64,000 bases of DNA. It comes from Stagnihabitans sp038231395. GTDB lineage: Bacteria; Pseudomonadota; Alphaproteobacteria; Rhodobacterales; Rhodobacteraceae. This document shows, one piece after another, positions 53,320 to 62,985 of the stretch. Positions within the stretch are counted from its first letter, which is position 1. Every line of letters begins with the position of its first letter. The stretch covers positions 62,001-126,000 of the forward strand of contig JBBRLL010000003.1 of assembly GCA_038231395.1 (NCBI GenBank), in the 5' to 3' direction. The notes beneath the pieces were generated by a model, which was given only the letters and a program-made list of their open reading frames with translations, was not told where the DNA came from and made no database searches. Position numbers and translations under genes: made by a program.

Positions 53320-53961
53320 CTATCCCCGCAAGGCCTTGGCTTCAGCGGCCAGCGTCCTGATCATCGCCCAATCGCCCTTGGCAAGCGCATCTTTTGGGGC
53401 GACCCAGCTGCCACCAACGCACAGGATGTTGGGCAGGCTAAGATAGTCTCTGGCGTTTTTCAGCGAGATGCCGCCGGTCGGGCAGAATTTGACCTGAGGA
53501 ATCGGCGAGCCTATGGATTTGAGGTAGGCAGCACCGCCGGCTTGTTCGGCCGGGAAGAACTTTTGTACGGTGTAGCCCTTTTCCAGCAGCGCCATGATCT
53601 CGGACGCGGTGGCCGCACCGGGCAGCAGCGGCAGGTCGTATTCGGCGCAGGCATCCAACAAACGCTCCGTCGCGCCCGGGCTGACGCCAAACTTGGCACC
53701 GGCGGCTTTGGCGGCTTTGACGTCCGCCGGGGTCAGCAGGGTGCCCGCGCCCACCACACCGCCTTCAACCTCTGCCATGGCGCGGATCGCGTCGAGGGCC
53801 ACTGGAGTGCGCAGGGTCACTTCAAGCGCTGGCAGGCCACCTGCGACCAAAGCTTCGGCCAGTTTGCGCGCGTAGGCAAGGTCATCGACCACGATCACCG
53901 GGACCACGGGGGCGAGGCGGCAAATCTCGGCAGCTCGGCTGGATTGTTCGGCGGGGGTCAT
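53320..53961 (-). CDS. eda: 2-keto-3-deoxy-6-phosphogluconate aldolase
   Basis: 213-aa class I aldolase of the Entner-Doudoroff pathway, splitting KDPG to pyruvate and glyceraldehyde-3-phosphate. ALEVTLRT (with E47 and R51) and VGAGTLLT are conserved; the Schiff-base lysine is K134 in VQKFFPAEQAGG. It is downstream of edd in the same direction with 161 bases between that contain a 14-bp repeat array. The last residues (AEAKALRG) are normal. Confidence 0.95.
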   Translation of the reverse strand: MTPAEQSSRAAEICRLAPVVPVIVVDDLAYARKLAEALVAGGLPALEVTLRTPVALDAIRAMAEVEGGVVGAGTLLTPADVKAAKAAGAKFGVSPGATERLLDACAEYDLPLLPGAATASEIMALLEKGYTVQKFFPAEQAGGAAYLKSIGSPIPQVKFCPTGGISLKNARDYLSLPNILCVGGSWVAPKDALAKGDWAMIRTLAAEAKALRG

Positions 53962-54015
53962 GGGGTGGGGATCCTGTCAACGGGTCAAGGGTGGGGCGTT
54001 GCGGCCCCGAGGTGA

Positions 54016-54070
54016 GAGTATTTGGCCGGAGTTTTTGGCCGGGAGTGTAGGGCCGGGAGTGTAGGGCCGG
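54016..54070 (+). repeat. 14-bp tandem repeat between edd and eda
   Basis: Units GAGTATTTGGCCG, GAGTTTTTGGCCGG, GAGTGTAGGGCCGG and GAGTGTAGGGCCGG follow one another, with a fading fifth. They lie about 50 bases after the edd stop and before the eda start, in transcribed spacer. Same period as at 5206 and 16379, with unrelated sequence. Confidence 0.9.
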
Positions 54071-54122
54071 AAGCGTTTGGACAAGAACGTCAAGTGTAGA
54101 ACAGTTCTGCCACAGCCAGCTT

Positions 54123-55928
54123 TTAGTACAGGCTTGAGGCCCCCTCGGTCGAGGGGCCGACCTGGGCGCGGAAGGCTGCGAACAATTCGCGGCCAAGCCC
54201 CCATGCGTTGTGGGAAAGGTCGGCGGTGGCGAGGGGGCGTTCGGCAAAATCGGGGGCCAGTACCGTCAGGGTTCCGGCAGTGGCATCAAGGCGGACGATG
54301 TCGCCGTCGCGCAGTCTGGCGATCGGGCCACCTGCGGCGGCTTCGGGAGAGACATGGATGGCGGCGGGAACCTTGCCAGACGCGCCGGACATGCGGCCAT
54401 CGGTGACCAGCGCCACTTTCAGCCCGCGTTCCTGCAGGATCGAAAGCGTGGGCGTCAGCGAATGCAGTTCGGGCATGCCGTTGGCCTGCGGGCCCTGAAA
54501 GCGCACCACGACGATGGTGTCGGTGGTGAATTCGCCGTCCTTGAAGGCGGTTTTCACGTCAGATTGATCGTGAAAGATACGGACCGGCGCCTCGATCACG
54601 TGACGTTCTGGCGCCACGGCGGAGATTTTGATCACGCCGCGCCCAAGGTTGCCGGTCAATTGCTTTAACCCTCCGGTGGTGGCGAAGGGGGCGGCGACCG
54701 GGCGGATGATCTTGTCGTTGAGGGTTTCCTTGGCACCGTCCTGCCAGATCAGCCGGCCCATATGCAGTTTGGGCTCTTTCCGGTAGGCGGCAAGGCCCTC
54801 GCCTAGGATGGTCTTGGCATCCGCGTGCAACAGGCCCGCGTCCATCAACTCGCGCATCAAAAGGCCCAGACCGCCAGCCGCGTGAAAAGCGTTCACGTCG
54901 GCCATGCCATTGGGATAGACCTTGGCCATCAGGGGAACGATTTCGCTGAGGTCGGCGAAGTCTTGCAGGTCCAGCAGCACACCCGAGGCGCGGGCCATGG
55001 CGGGCAGGTGCAGGACAAGGTTGGTGGAGCCGCCGGTCGCCATCAGGCCGACAATGCCGTTGACGTAAGCCCGCTCGTCCAGAATCTCACCCGCCGGGCG
55101 GAAATCGTTGCCAAGAGCTGTGATGGCAGAGGCGCGTTCGACGGCGGCGATGGTCAACGCCTCCCGCAGGGGGGTGCCGGGGTTGACGAAGGAGGAACCG
55201 GGCAGGTGCAGCCCCATGAACTCCATCAGCATCTGATTGGTGTTGGCGGTGCCGTAGAAGGTGCAGGTGCCGATGCCGTGATAAGAGGCCATTTCAGCCG
55301 CCATCAGCGCGTCACGGCCAACCTCGCCATTGGCGAAAGCATTGCGGACCCGGGATTTTTCCTCGTTGGGCAGGCCGGTGGACATCGGGCCTGCGGGCAC
55401 GAACACCGCTGGGATATGGCCGAAGGTGGCGGCGGCGATGATCAGGCCAGGGACGATCTTGTCGCAGACGCCAAGGTACATGGCGGCATCAAAGGTGTTG
55501 TGGCTCAGCGCAATCCCGGCCGCCATGGCGATGACATCGCGAGAAAACAGCGACATCTCCATCCCCGGTTGGCCCTGTGTCACGCCGTCACACATGGCGG
55601 GGACGCCGCCCGCCACCTGAGCCGTCGCCCCGACGCGTCGGGCGGTGGCCCGGATCAGGTCGGGGTAATGCTCATAGGGTTGGTGGGCCGACAGCATGTC
55701 GTTGTAAGCGGTGACGATGCCGATGTTGGGCACCCGACCATCCGCCAGTGCCGCTTTGTCCTGCGTCATCGCGGCATAGGCGTGCGCCTGATTTCCGCAA
55801 CTCAGATGCGCACGCACCGGACCCTTGGCAACCGCCTGTCCGATCCGTTGCACATAAAGGCCGCGCGTCTGGAGAGAGCGTTCGCGGATGCGGTCAGTCA
55901 CACGGGCGATCGTGGGGTGAAGGTCCAT
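54123..55928 (-). CDS. edd: 6-phosphogluconate dehydratase
   Basis: 601-aa [4Fe-4S] dehydratase of the Entner-Doudoroff pathway. It starts MDLHPTIARVTDRIRERS. Family blocks are NIGIVTAYNDMLSAHQPYEH, MCDGVTQGQPGMEMSLFSRD (with a cluster cysteine), MYLGVCDKIVPGL and TDGRMSGASGKVPAAIH. Length equals E. coli Edd. The ATG at 55928 is 47 bases after a perfect LacI-type palindrome. zwf/pgl, often in the same cluster, are not in the window. Confidence 0.95.
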   Translation of the reverse strand: MDLHPTIARVTDRIRERSLQTRGLYVQRIGQAVAKGPVRAHLSCGNQAHAYAAMTQDKAALADGRVPNIGIVTAYNDMLSAHQPYEHYPDLIRATARRVGATAQVAGGVPAMCDGVTQGQPGMEMSLFSRDVIAMAAGIALSHNTFDAAMYLGVCDKIVPGLIIAAATFGHIPAVFVPAGPMSTGLPNEEKSRVRNAFANGEVGRDALMAAEMASYHGIGTCTFYGTANTNQMLMEFMGLHLPGSSFVNPGTPLREALTIAAVERASAITALGNDFRPAGEILDERAYVNGIVGLMATGGSTNLVLHLPAMARASGVLLDLQDFADLSEIVPLMAKVYPNGMADVNAFHAAGGLGLLMRELMDAGLLHADAKTILGEGLAAYRKEPKLHMGRLIWQDGAKETLNDKIIRPVAAPFATTGGLKQLTGNLGRGVIKISAVAPERHVIEAPVRIFHDQSDVKTAFKDGEFTTDTIVVVRFQGPQANGMPELHSLTPTLSILQERGLKVALVTDGRMSGASGKVPAAIHVSPEAAAGGPIARLRDGDIVRLDATAGTLTVLAPDFAERPLATADLSHNAWGLGRELFAAFRAQVGPSTEGASSLY

Positions 55929-55974
55929 GGAATCCTCAAGGCTTGCGGCGGGATGATCGGATACTACCAAACTC

Positions 55975-55988
55975 TGTTAGCGCTAACA
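55975..55988. promoter_or_regulatory. LacI-family operator upstream of edd
   Basis: TGTTAGCGCTAACA is a perfect 14-base palindrome with the central CG typical for LacI/GalR-family regulators. It lies 47 bases before the edd start, suitable for repression of edd-eda. No LacI-family gene is in the window. Confidence 0.75.
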
Positions 55989-56201
55989 ACCCAATTTAAA
56001 TCGTGGCGACAGTTTGCACCGCCATCTTCCTGACGGGGTGACAGCACAACACCTCTAACAAACCTTCGTCCGAATGGCAGTGCCTGAATGACGCCATGGA
56101 AATAATGACCCTGAATTTGCGAAAATTTCAGCCCAATTTGGTCACAATGGCCGGGCAATTTGACGTTGAAAGTTAAAGGGCCGCGGCCTTGGGAGTACCT
56201 T

Positions 56202-56942
56202 ATGCAAATCAGTACATCGACGATGGCGTTGGCTGCGGTTCTAGGCCTGGCGGCTTGCGGCTCATCGCAATCCGTCAGCCGCAATGAAAGCACGGATCGC
56301 CCGCTGATCGGCGCATTTTCGCACACCATGATGCTTAGTTTCACTGCAATGGACGTGGTGGAGACCTCTTATAACGTCGTCAAGGTCAACGTGACGGTGC
56401 CGCAGACCCTGCGGGTGTCAGAGGCGAACAGCTATGTGCCGATGGCGGATATCGTCTGGCACGGTGATCCGGCAGGCGACCGCGCAGGACAGGTGCAAGC
56501 CCTGTTGACCGAAGCTGCGACGAAAGCCACCAAAGACATGACCAGCGGGCCGAAGGTTGAAGTGGACTTGGTGCTGACCCGTTTTCACGCTTTGACACCC
56601 AAGGCGCGCTATTCGACCGGCGGCAATTTCGCGACCCGTTTCATCATGACGGTGCGCGACGTGACCTCTGGGAAGATCATCGACGGGCCGCGCCCGGTGG
56701 TCGCGGATTGCCTCGCATCGGGCGGCAACCGTGCCATGCAGGAAGAATCCGCCGGGATCACCCAGAAGTCGGTCGTAGAGGAACATGTGGCGAAGATTTT
56801 GGCCCATGAACTGACGCTTCATCTGGCGCCGCGTGGACCAGTGCTTGCGATGGCGCAGGACGAGGTGTCTTTGACCGACCGCGGCTTTGGCATTGTCAGC
56901 CGCAGCAAGTTTGTGCCGGGGTCTTTGACATTCGGGCGATAG
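56202..56942 (+). CDS. Predicted lipoprotein (DUF6778-like)
   Basis: 246-aa protein. GGGAG stands before the ATG at 56202; the signal ALAAVLGLAACGSSQSVS has a lipobox (LAAC), so the Cys is lipidated and the protein sits in the envelope. The body includes SYNVVKVNVTVPQTLRVSEA, ADIVWHGDPAGDRAGQVQAL and VEVDLVLTRFHALTPKAR. Similar lipoproteins occur throughout Rhodobacterales; the family assignment is from memory of that pattern. Function unknown. A weak GC-rich hairpin (56954-56975) follows. Confidence 0.82.
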   Translation: MQISTSTMALAAVLGLAACGSSQSVSRNESTDRPLIGAFSHTMMLSFTAMDVVETSYNVVKVNVTVPQTLRVSEANSYVPMADIVWHGDPAGDRAGQVQALLTEAATKATKDMTSGPKVEVDLVLTRFHALTPKARYSTGGNFATRFIMTVRDVTSGKIIDGPRPVVADCLASGGNRAMQEESAGITQKSVVEEHVAKILAHELTLHLAPRGPVLAMAQDEVSLTDRGFGIVSRSKFVPGSLTFGR

Positions 56943-57125
56943 GTAGGGCAAACGGCCGGGGCAGGGCATCCGGCCCCAAAATCCCAACCGCAAATCGCAA
57001 GCACAAACCTTAGGCCGCAAATCGGCTGGTGTCGGTGACAGCGCGGCAGAACTGAGGCCAAAGCCAGGCATGTCCCTTGCAGGCCGGGCCTTTCCAGATC
57101 CGGCGGAACACCGTAAAGGGGGGCG

Positions 57126-58382
57126 ATGTGCCCTGCATCCCCCCTCTCTGACGAGCCCGAATTCACCCCGGCCCCCGACCCCTCTGTGGCCCGGACCCAT
57201 AGCCGTCCTGTCGTGCGCCTGCGCCCGAAGGCCGAAGCACGCGCCGTTCGGCTGGGCTTTCCCTGGGTCTACGAAGATGAACTGGTGGTGGACCGGCGCA
57301 CGGCCGCCCTCGCCCCCGGTGCCTTGGCGGTGCTGGAGGATGGCGACCGCCGGCAAATCGGTCTGGTGACGGTCAACGTGAAATCCAAAATCATCGCCCG
57401 TATGCTGGACCGCGATGTGACGGCCCAGATCGACGAAGCGTGGTTTGCCGCACGTCTGACGACGGCTTTGGCCTTGCGGGAACGCTTGCACGACGCGCCG
57501 TTCTACCGGCTGATCCATGCCGAGGCGGATGGCTTGCCCGGCGTCATCATCGACCGTTTTGGCGACGCCGCCGTGATCCAGCCCAACGCCGCCTGGGCCG
57601 AGGCGCATATTGACGCTTTGAGCGCCGCTTTATGCCGGGTGACCGGGGTAAACACTGTTGTCAAGAATGGCACCGGTCGCGCGCGGGGGTTGGAGGGGTT
57701 GAAGGATGAAACCGTCGTCATGGCCGGCGCTTTGGCCGGCCCGATTGCGGTGCCGATGAATGGCGCCACCTACCTCGCCGATCTGGAGGGCGGGCAGAAG
57801 ACCGGGCTGTTCTTTGACCAGCGCCCGAATCATGCTTTTGCCGCGAAGCTGGCCAAAGGAGCACGGGTGCTGGACGTGTTCTCGCATGTCGGCGGCTTTG
57901 CACTGGCGGCTTTGGCAGGGGGTGCGGTCAGCGCCTTGGCGGTGGATTCCTCGGGCTCTGCTTTGGCCCTTGCCACCAAGGGCGCCGAGGCGTCGGGCTT
58001 TGCGGGCCTTACCACACGGCAGGGCGACGCTTTTGACGTGCTGGAAGCATTGGGCGTCGAGGGGGCGAAATTTGATCTGGTGGTCTGCGATCCGCCCGCC
58101 TTCGCCCCGAATAAATCGGCGCTGGAGGCTGGGTTGCGCGCCTATGAGCGGGTGGCCAAACATGCGGCTGGCTTGGTCGCGCCGGGAGGTTATCTGGTCT
58201 TGTGTTCGTGCAGCCATGCCGCCGACCTCAGCGCCTTTCGCAACGCCTGCGCACGCGGGATCGGCAGGGGCGGTCGCAAAGGCCAACTGATTTACACCGG
58301 ATTTGCCGGGCCTGATCACCCGATGCTGCCGGTTCTCGCCGAAAGCGCCTACCTCAAATCGCTGTTCTTCCGGCTTGACTGA
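57126..58382 (+). CDS. Class I SAM-dependent rRNA methyltransferase, RlmI-like
   Basis: 418-aa enzyme. A PUA-like RNA-binding region (residues ~30-100, LGFPWVYEDELVVDRRTAAL) leads into an EEHEE-like domain and a Rossmann methyltransferase. Motif I is GARVLDVFSHVGGFALAAL, the catalytic motif is VVCDPPAFAPNKSALEAG, and GGYLVLCSCSH holds a conserved Cys pattern of 5-methylcytosine enzymes. The family methylates 23S rRNA (C1962 in E. coli RlmI). The stop overlaps the next start by one base. Confidence 0.9.
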   Translation: MCPASPLSDEPEFTPAPDPSVARTHSRPVVRLRPKAEARAVRLGFPWVYEDELVVDRRTAALAPGALAVLEDGDRRQIGLVTVNVKSKIIARMLDRDVTAQIDEAWFAARLTTALALRERLHDAPFYRLIHAEADGLPGVIIDRFGDAAVIQPNAAWAEAHIDALSAALCRVTGVNTVVKNGTGRARGLEGLKDETVVMAGALAGPIAVPMNGATYLADLEGGQKTGLFFDQRPNHAFAAKLAKGARVLDVFSHVGGFALAALAGGAVSALAVDSSGSALALATKGAEASGFAGLTTRQGDAFDVLEALGVEGAKFDLVVCDPPAFAPNKSALEAGLRAYERVAKHAAGLVAPGGYLVLCSCSHAADLSAFRNACARGIGRGGRKGQLIYTGFAGPDHPMLPVLAESAYLKSLFFRLD

Positions 58383-58930
58383 TGCGGGTGGTTCTGGACG
58401 CCTGCGTGCTATTCCCCACCGTCCTGCGTGAGCTTTTGTTGGGGGTTGCAGCGCGCGGCCTTTATGAGCCGCAGTGGTCCGACCGGATATTGCGCGAATG
58501 GGTGCTGGCTACGGCGAAACTTGGGCCTTTGGCGCAGGCGATGGCCGAGGGAGATGCTGCCATGGCGCGCGCCGCCTTCCCCCGGGCCAGCGTGAAAGAG
58601 CAACCCAATATCGAGGCGCGGCTTTCTCTGCCCGACCCCGATGACGTTCATGTGCTGGCGGTCGCAATCGGCGGCCACGCTGACGCCATCGTGACCTTCA
58701 ATGCGGTGGACTTCCCCCGCCATCTGCTGGCCGACGAGGGGATAGAGCGTCGCGATCCCGATGGATTTTTGTGGGAGCTGTGGTCGAAAAACCCGGCAGA
58801 GGTCGGCGGGGTTGTGGCAAGCGTCCATGCAAAGGCCGAAGAAATGGCTGGCCGCAGCCTGCCCCTGCGCAGCTTCCTGAAAAAGGCGCAGCTTTGGCGC
58901 CTGGGCAAGGCTTTGGAGGCTGAGGCTTAG
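58382..58930 (+). CDS. PIN-domain protein
   Basis: 182-aa PIN-like ribonuclease. The first acidic residue is D6 in VVLDACVLFP; conserved acidic positions follow in LPDPDDVHVLAVAIGGHADA and VTFNAVDFPRHLL. PIN proteins are often toxins, but no antitoxin gene is adjacent and it is coupled to an rRNA methyltransferase gene. The C-terminal 50 residues are helical and basic (SLPLRSFLKKAQLWRLGKAL). Role in RNA processing is possible; substrate unknown. Confidence 0.85.
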   Translation: MRVVLDACVLFPTVLRELLLGVAARGLYEPQWSDRILREWVLATAKLGPLAQAMAEGDAAMARAAFPRASVKEQPNIEARLSLPDPDDVHVLAVAIGGHADAIVTFNAVDFPRHLLADEGIERRDPDGFLWELWSKNPAEVGGVVASVHAKAEEMAGRSLPLRSFLKKAQLWRLGKALEAEA

Positions 58931-59057
58931 GGGAAGTCTGCGGTGGCCCAAACCGGGCTCGTTAAATCGCGGTCATTGTTGGAGCGCAAATCTACGCCCT
59001 TGGGCCTTTCCATCACCTGGCAGCGTTTTGCCCTTCAGGCGTTGACAAGTGGTTTGA

Positions 59058-59720
59058 TCAAATTCCCCGCGATTTGACCGACCGGCGGAGCAACAGCAAT
59101 CCGCCAAGTCCGGCCAACATCAAACCTCCACCAGCGGGCAGCGGAACGGCTACTGCAAAAATCTGGATTCTGCGGGTGTCCAACCCCAGCAACGTCTCAC
59201 CATGGAAACTGGATTGGGCATCGGTCAGAACCACGTCGAACAGATCAACGGAATCACCGAAAGCCAGTTGATCGATGGGCGTCGTCAGGGCAAACGGCAC
59301 CGGAAGATCGGTGTAGGCGTGCAAGGCCAGCAGAGTGGTCGCGATATAGCTGCCAAAACTGCCAGTGCTTGCGTCGGTCAACAGATAGTGACCGGGATCG
59401 ATACTATCCGGCTCCAACCCCAGCAGGCCCATGTCAAAGGCATAGGTCTGATTGTTGATCTTCAGTGCAGCCGCAGTCGTGGTGGTGGAAAAGCCGCCGG
59501 AGGGCAGGGACGCAATCCCGCTTGACGGGAAGGAGAAGTCGATCTGAAAGGCCTGTCCGGTCAGATTGGCCCCAACCGCGCCAAACAGGCCGATACCGTC
59601 GACGTCGGTGATATCAACCGTTCCCAGCACGAAACCGGAAATGCGACCATAGGTGGTTGCGGCCTCGGCTGCCAAGGTAGACCCCGCAAACAAGGCAGCA
59701 ATGGTAAGGATACGAATCAC
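59058..59720 (-). CDS. VPLPA-CTERM exported protein B
   Basis: 220-aa protein with signal peptide (ILTIAALFAGSTLAAEA) and the canonical C-terminal sorting signal VPLPAGGGLMLAG, hydrophobic helix GLGGLLLL and basic RRSVKSRG. The mature region shares GLFGAVGANLTGQAFQIDFS with GIFGSVGPLAGQAVKMTF of the protein at 8680-9363, so they are probable paralogues. A Rhodobacterales exosortase would cleave the signal; none is in the window. Function unknown, surface or extracellular matrix likely. Confidence 0.85.
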   Translation of the reverse strand: MIRILTIAALFAGSTLAAEAATTYGRISGFVLGTVDITDVDGIGLFGAVGANLTGQAFQIDFSFPSSGIASLPSGGFSTTTTAAALKINNQTYAFDMGLLGLEPDSIDPGHYLLTDASTGSFGSYIATTLLALHAYTDLPVPFALTTPIDQLAFGDSVDLFDVVLTDAQSSFHGETLLGLDTRRIQIFAVAVPLPAGGGLMLAGLGGLLLLRRSVKSRGI

Positions 59721-59885
59721 GAGAAGACTCCGATGCTATTTCCGGTTGAATGGAATTTTGCATAACGACTATTAAAGGTTGATTAATGGCAGAAAGTCAG
59801 CGGAAAGATGTTTCGTGCAGCGCAGTGCCGCAGAAAACTTGCATGACCCAAAAACCACATGAGCGACGCGGCATAACCGACTGTT

Positions 59886-60176
59886 TCAGTTGGCTTCTTC
59901 CACAACCACCAAATCGCGCGCACTGGCACCTTTGGCGAAGGACATCGCTTCGGTGTAGGCTGCGGAATGATAACACTCCACAGCCTGTTCCAGACTGGGG
60001 AATCGGGCGACCACATTGCGCGGGTGGCCGCCGCCTTCCAGTTGCACATAGCGGCCACCGCGCGCCAGAAAGACGCCGCCATGAGCCGCAATCGCCACCG
60101 TCGCGCGCTTGGCATATTCGCCGTAAGCGACGGGATCGGTGACGGTGACATGGGCAATCCACAGGGCAGTCGGCAT
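59886..60176 (-). CDS. DUF1330 family protein
   Basis: 96-aa dimeric alpha-beta barrel-type protein: LWIAHVTVTDPVAYGEYAKR, then GGVFLARGGRYVQLEG and FPSLEQAVECYHSAAYTEAM. Its ATG directly follows the alaS stop with no spacer, so it is translated from the same mRNA. The family is uncharacterised; alaS-DUF1330 adjacency is seen widely in Rhodobacterales. Confidence 0.9.
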   Translation of the reverse strand: MPTALWIAHVTVTDPVAYGEYAKRATVAIAAHGGVFLARGGRYVQLEGGGHPRNVVARFPSLEQAVECYHSAAYTEAMSFAKGASARDLVVVEEAN

Positions 60177-62831
60177 CTACGCCTCCAATGCGGCTTGCAC
60201 CGCCTTCAGGGCTGCGTCGGCAAGCGCGATATCATTGCCACCGGCTTGCGCCATGTCCGGACGACCACCGCCGCCCTTGCCGCCGAGGGCTTCAGCCGCA
60301 ACCTTGACGAGGGTGACAGCGCTGATGCGCCCGGTCAGGTCCGCCGTCACACCCGCAGCAACAGCAGGCTTGGCGCCGGTATCCGCAATCAAAACGACGG
60401 CGCCAGAGCCGAGCCTTGCCTTCATCTCGTCAATCAGCGCGGGCAAGTCCTTGCCGGACACCCCGGTAAGGACCTGAGCAATCAGCTTTATCCCGTTGAT
60501 TTCCTTGATGTCCGGCCCACCAGACGCACCACCGATTGCCAGTTCGCGGCGCAGCGTCGCCACTTCATTCTGCAAGGTACGGCGGTCGGCCATCAAGCCC
60601 TTGACCCGCCCCGCAAGCTCGGCGGGCGTGGCACCTATCGCCTGGGCCGCTGCGTCCAGATGGGCATAGTTCTCGCGCACATCGCGCAAAACACCCTCGC
60701 CGGTGATCGCCTCAATCCGGCGAATGCCCGAGGCAGAGGCGTTTTCGGACAGGATCAGGAACGAACCGATGTCGCCCAAACGAGCCACATGGGTGCCGCC
60801 GCACAGCTCCAGCGAATAGGTGCGCCCATCGACACCTTTGCCGGAACCGTCCAGCTGGCCCATCGACACCACGCGCACCTCGTCGCCGTATTTCTCCCCG
60901 AAAAGTGCCTGCGCCCCAAGGCCGCGCGCGTCATCCGGCGTCATGATCCGGGTTTCAACCGGCATATTCTGCCTGATCAGGGCATTGACCTCAGCCTCCA
61001 CTGTGGAGAGTTCAGCCGGGGTCATGGCATGCGAATGGGCAAAGTCAAAGCGCAGCCGATCCGGGGCGTTCAGGCTGCCGCGTTGTGCCACGTGATCGCC
61101 CAAGGTGCGGCGCAGCGCCTCATTCAACAGGTGGGTGGCAGAGTGGTTGCCCTTGATCTGCGAACGTCGCCCGTGGCTTACATCCAGTTTTGCAGGTTGG
61201 TCCTTCAGGATCGAACCCTCAACCACATGGGCCAAATGGATGAAGACCCCGGCGGCCCGCTTGGTTTCGGTCACTTCTGCCAAACCGGTCTGGGTGCGGA
61301 TAAAGCCGGTATCGCCGACCTGACCGCCGCTTTCACCATAAAACGGCGTCTGGTTCACCACGATCTGCACGGTTTCGCCCGCCGCAGCAGACGCAATTTC
61401 CGCGCCGTCCCGCACCAGGGCGTTGATCTTGCCCTCCGCCGTTTCGGTGTCATAACCAAGGAATTCCGTCACACCATGCGCTTCGGCGAGTTCGAACCAG
61501 ATGTTGGCATCTTTTGCATCGCCAGAACCGCTCCACGCCGCGCGGGCCTTTTTGCGCTGTTCGTCCATGGCGGCGTCAAAGCCCTGCACGTCAACCTCAC
61601 GGCCCTGTTCGCGCAGGGCGTCCTGAATCAGGTCCAGTGGAAATCCGTAGGTGTCATAAAGTTTGAACGCGGCAGCGCCGGGCAGGGCTGAGCCTTCCGG
61701 CAGGCGCGAAAGTTCATCGTCCAAAAGCCGCAAACCCCGGTCCAATGTGGTGCGGAACCGGGATTCCTCCAGACGCAACGTCTCTTCGATCAGGCTTTGG
61801 GCACGGGTCAGTTCAGGGTAGGCACCGCCCATCTGGCGCACCAAAGCAGGAACCAGCCGGAACATCACCGGGTCTTGCGCACCCAACATATGGGCGTGGC
61901 GCATCGCGCGGCGCATGATCCGGCGCAAAACGTAGCCGCGCCCTTCATTCGACGGCATCACGCCATCGGCAATCAGGAAAGAGGTCGAACGCAGGTGATC
62001 GGCAATCACGCGGTGATGCACCTTGCCCGCGCCATCCGGGTCAGTCGAGGTGGCATGGGCCGAAGCCTCGATCAGGGCGCGCATCAGATCGGTGTCATAA
62101 TTGTCATGCTTGCCTTGCAGCAAAGCGCCAATCCGCTCCAGCCCCATGCCGGTGTCGATCGACTGCATCTCCAGCGGCACCAGACGACCGTCGGCGAACT
62201 GCTCGTTCTGCATGAACACGTTGTTCCAGATCTCGATGAACCGGTCGCCGTCCTGATCGGCACTGCCCGGAGGTCCGCCCCAGATATGGTCACCGTGGTC
62301 ATAGAAAATCTCGGTACAGGGGCCACAAGGACCGGTCGGCCCCATCCGCCAGAAGTTGTCATCCGAAGCGATCCGGATGATCTTGTTGTCCGCAAAGCCC
62401 GCAACTTTCTTCCAGATAGCCGCCGCCTCATCATCAGTGTGGTACACCGTGACGCACAGCTTGTCCTTGTTCAGGCCGAAATCCTTGGTCAGCAGCTCCC
62501 ATGCAAAGGCAATCGCCTGCTCTTTGAAATAGTCGCCGAATGAAAAATTTCCCAGCATTTCGAAGAACGTATGGTGCCGTGCCGTATAGCCCACGTTGTC
62601 AAGGTCGTTGTGCTTTCCGCCCGCCCGCACACATTTTTGCGCCGTGGTGGCGCGCTTGTAGTCCCGCGTTTCCATCCCGGTAAAGCAATTCTTGAACTGC
62701 ACCATGCCGGAATTGGTGAACATCAGCGTCGGGTCGTTGCGCGGCACAAGCGGAGAGCTTTCCACGACTTTGTGGCCATTGCGGGCGAAAAAATCCAGGA
62801 AAGTGGCGCGGATATCGTTCAGCGATTGCAT
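60177..62831 (-). CDS. alaS: Alanyl-tRNA synthetase
   Basis: 884-aa class II synthetase starting MQSLNDIRATFLDFFARNGH. Motif 1-3 of the aminoacylation core are in the first 450 residues (TNSGMVQFKNCFTGME, RRIMRRAMRHAHML). The editing domain contains HSATHLLNEALRR and the CGGTHVARLGDIG zinc/editing motif, and the C-Ala domain ends with GGKGGGGRPDMAQAGG. A Met ten codons upstream is possible, but the family starts at MQS/MKS. Confidence 0.96.
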   Translation of the reverse strand: MQSLNDIRATFLDFFARNGHKVVESSPLVPRNDPTLMFTNSGMVQFKNCFTGMETRDYKRATTAQKCVRAGGKHNDLDNVGYTARHHTFFEMLGNFSFGDYFKEQAIAFAWELLTKDFGLNKDKLCVTVYHTDDEAAAIWKKVAGFADNKIIRIASDDNFWRMGPTGPCGPCTEIFYDHGDHIWGGPPGSADQDGDRFIEIWNNVFMQNEQFADGRLVPLEMQSIDTGMGLERIGALLQGKHDNYDTDLMRALIEASAHATSTDPDGAGKVHHRVIADHLRSTSFLIADGVMPSNEGRGYVLRRIMRRAMRHAHMLGAQDPVMFRLVPALVRQMGGAYPELTRAQSLIEETLRLEESRFRTTLDRGLRLLDDELSRLPEGSALPGAAAFKLYDTYGFPLDLIQDALREQGREVDVQGFDAAMDEQRKKARAAWSGSGDAKDANIWFELAEAHGVTEFLGYDTETAEGKINALVRDGAEIASAAAGETVQIVVNQTPFYGESGGQVGDTGFIRTQTGLAEVTETKRAAGVFIHLAHVVEGSILKDQPAKLDVSHGRRSQIKGNHSATHLLNEALRRTLGDHVAQRGSLNAPDRLRFDFAHSHAMTPAELSTVEAEVNALIRQNMPVETRIMTPDDARGLGAQALFGEKYGDEVRVVSMGQLDGSGKGVDGRTYSLELCGGTHVARLGDIGSFLILSENASASGIRRIEAITGEGVLRDVRENYAHLDAAAQAIGATPAELAGRVKGLMADRRTLQNEVATLRRELAIGGASGGPDIKEINGIKLIAQVLTGVSGKDLPALIDEMKARLGSGAVVLIADTGAKPAVAAGVTADLTGRISAVTLVKVAAEALGGKGGGGRPDMAQAGGNDIALADAALKAVQAALEA

Positions 62832-62919
62832 GAGGGGCTTAGGTCCTTTTGCGAAAGGCACGGAGGGTCGGCCCTCCGTTTAGACCGATGCGGCGGGCCT
62901 GTCCATTCTGAATGCAAAG

Positions 62920-62944
62920 CGGGCCGCCTGATGGGGGCGGCCCG
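62920..62944 (-). terminator. recA terminator hairpin
   Basis: On the minus strand CGGGCCGCC-CCCATCA-GGCGGCCCG, a perfect 9-bp stem with 7-base loop, is followed by CTTTGCATT. It lies about 40 bases after the recA stop and before alaS. Confidence 0.7.
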
Positions 62945-62985
62945 ATGGATTTGGTGTCGGTTTTCGGGAATTTGACCTAAAGGTC

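Noticed and set aside
56954..56975. Strong terminator after the lipoprotein gene
   Set aside because: Only a 6-bp GGCCGG/CCGGCC stem with 10-base loop and no T-run; kept only as a remark.
58382..58930. Toxin-antitoxin module
   Set aside because: A PIN domain is present, but no small antitoxin-like gene is adjacent; it is coupled to a methyltransferase gene.
59967..61691. 574-codon open frame on the plus strand
   Set aside because: Opposes alaS; shadow frame without protein-like motifs.
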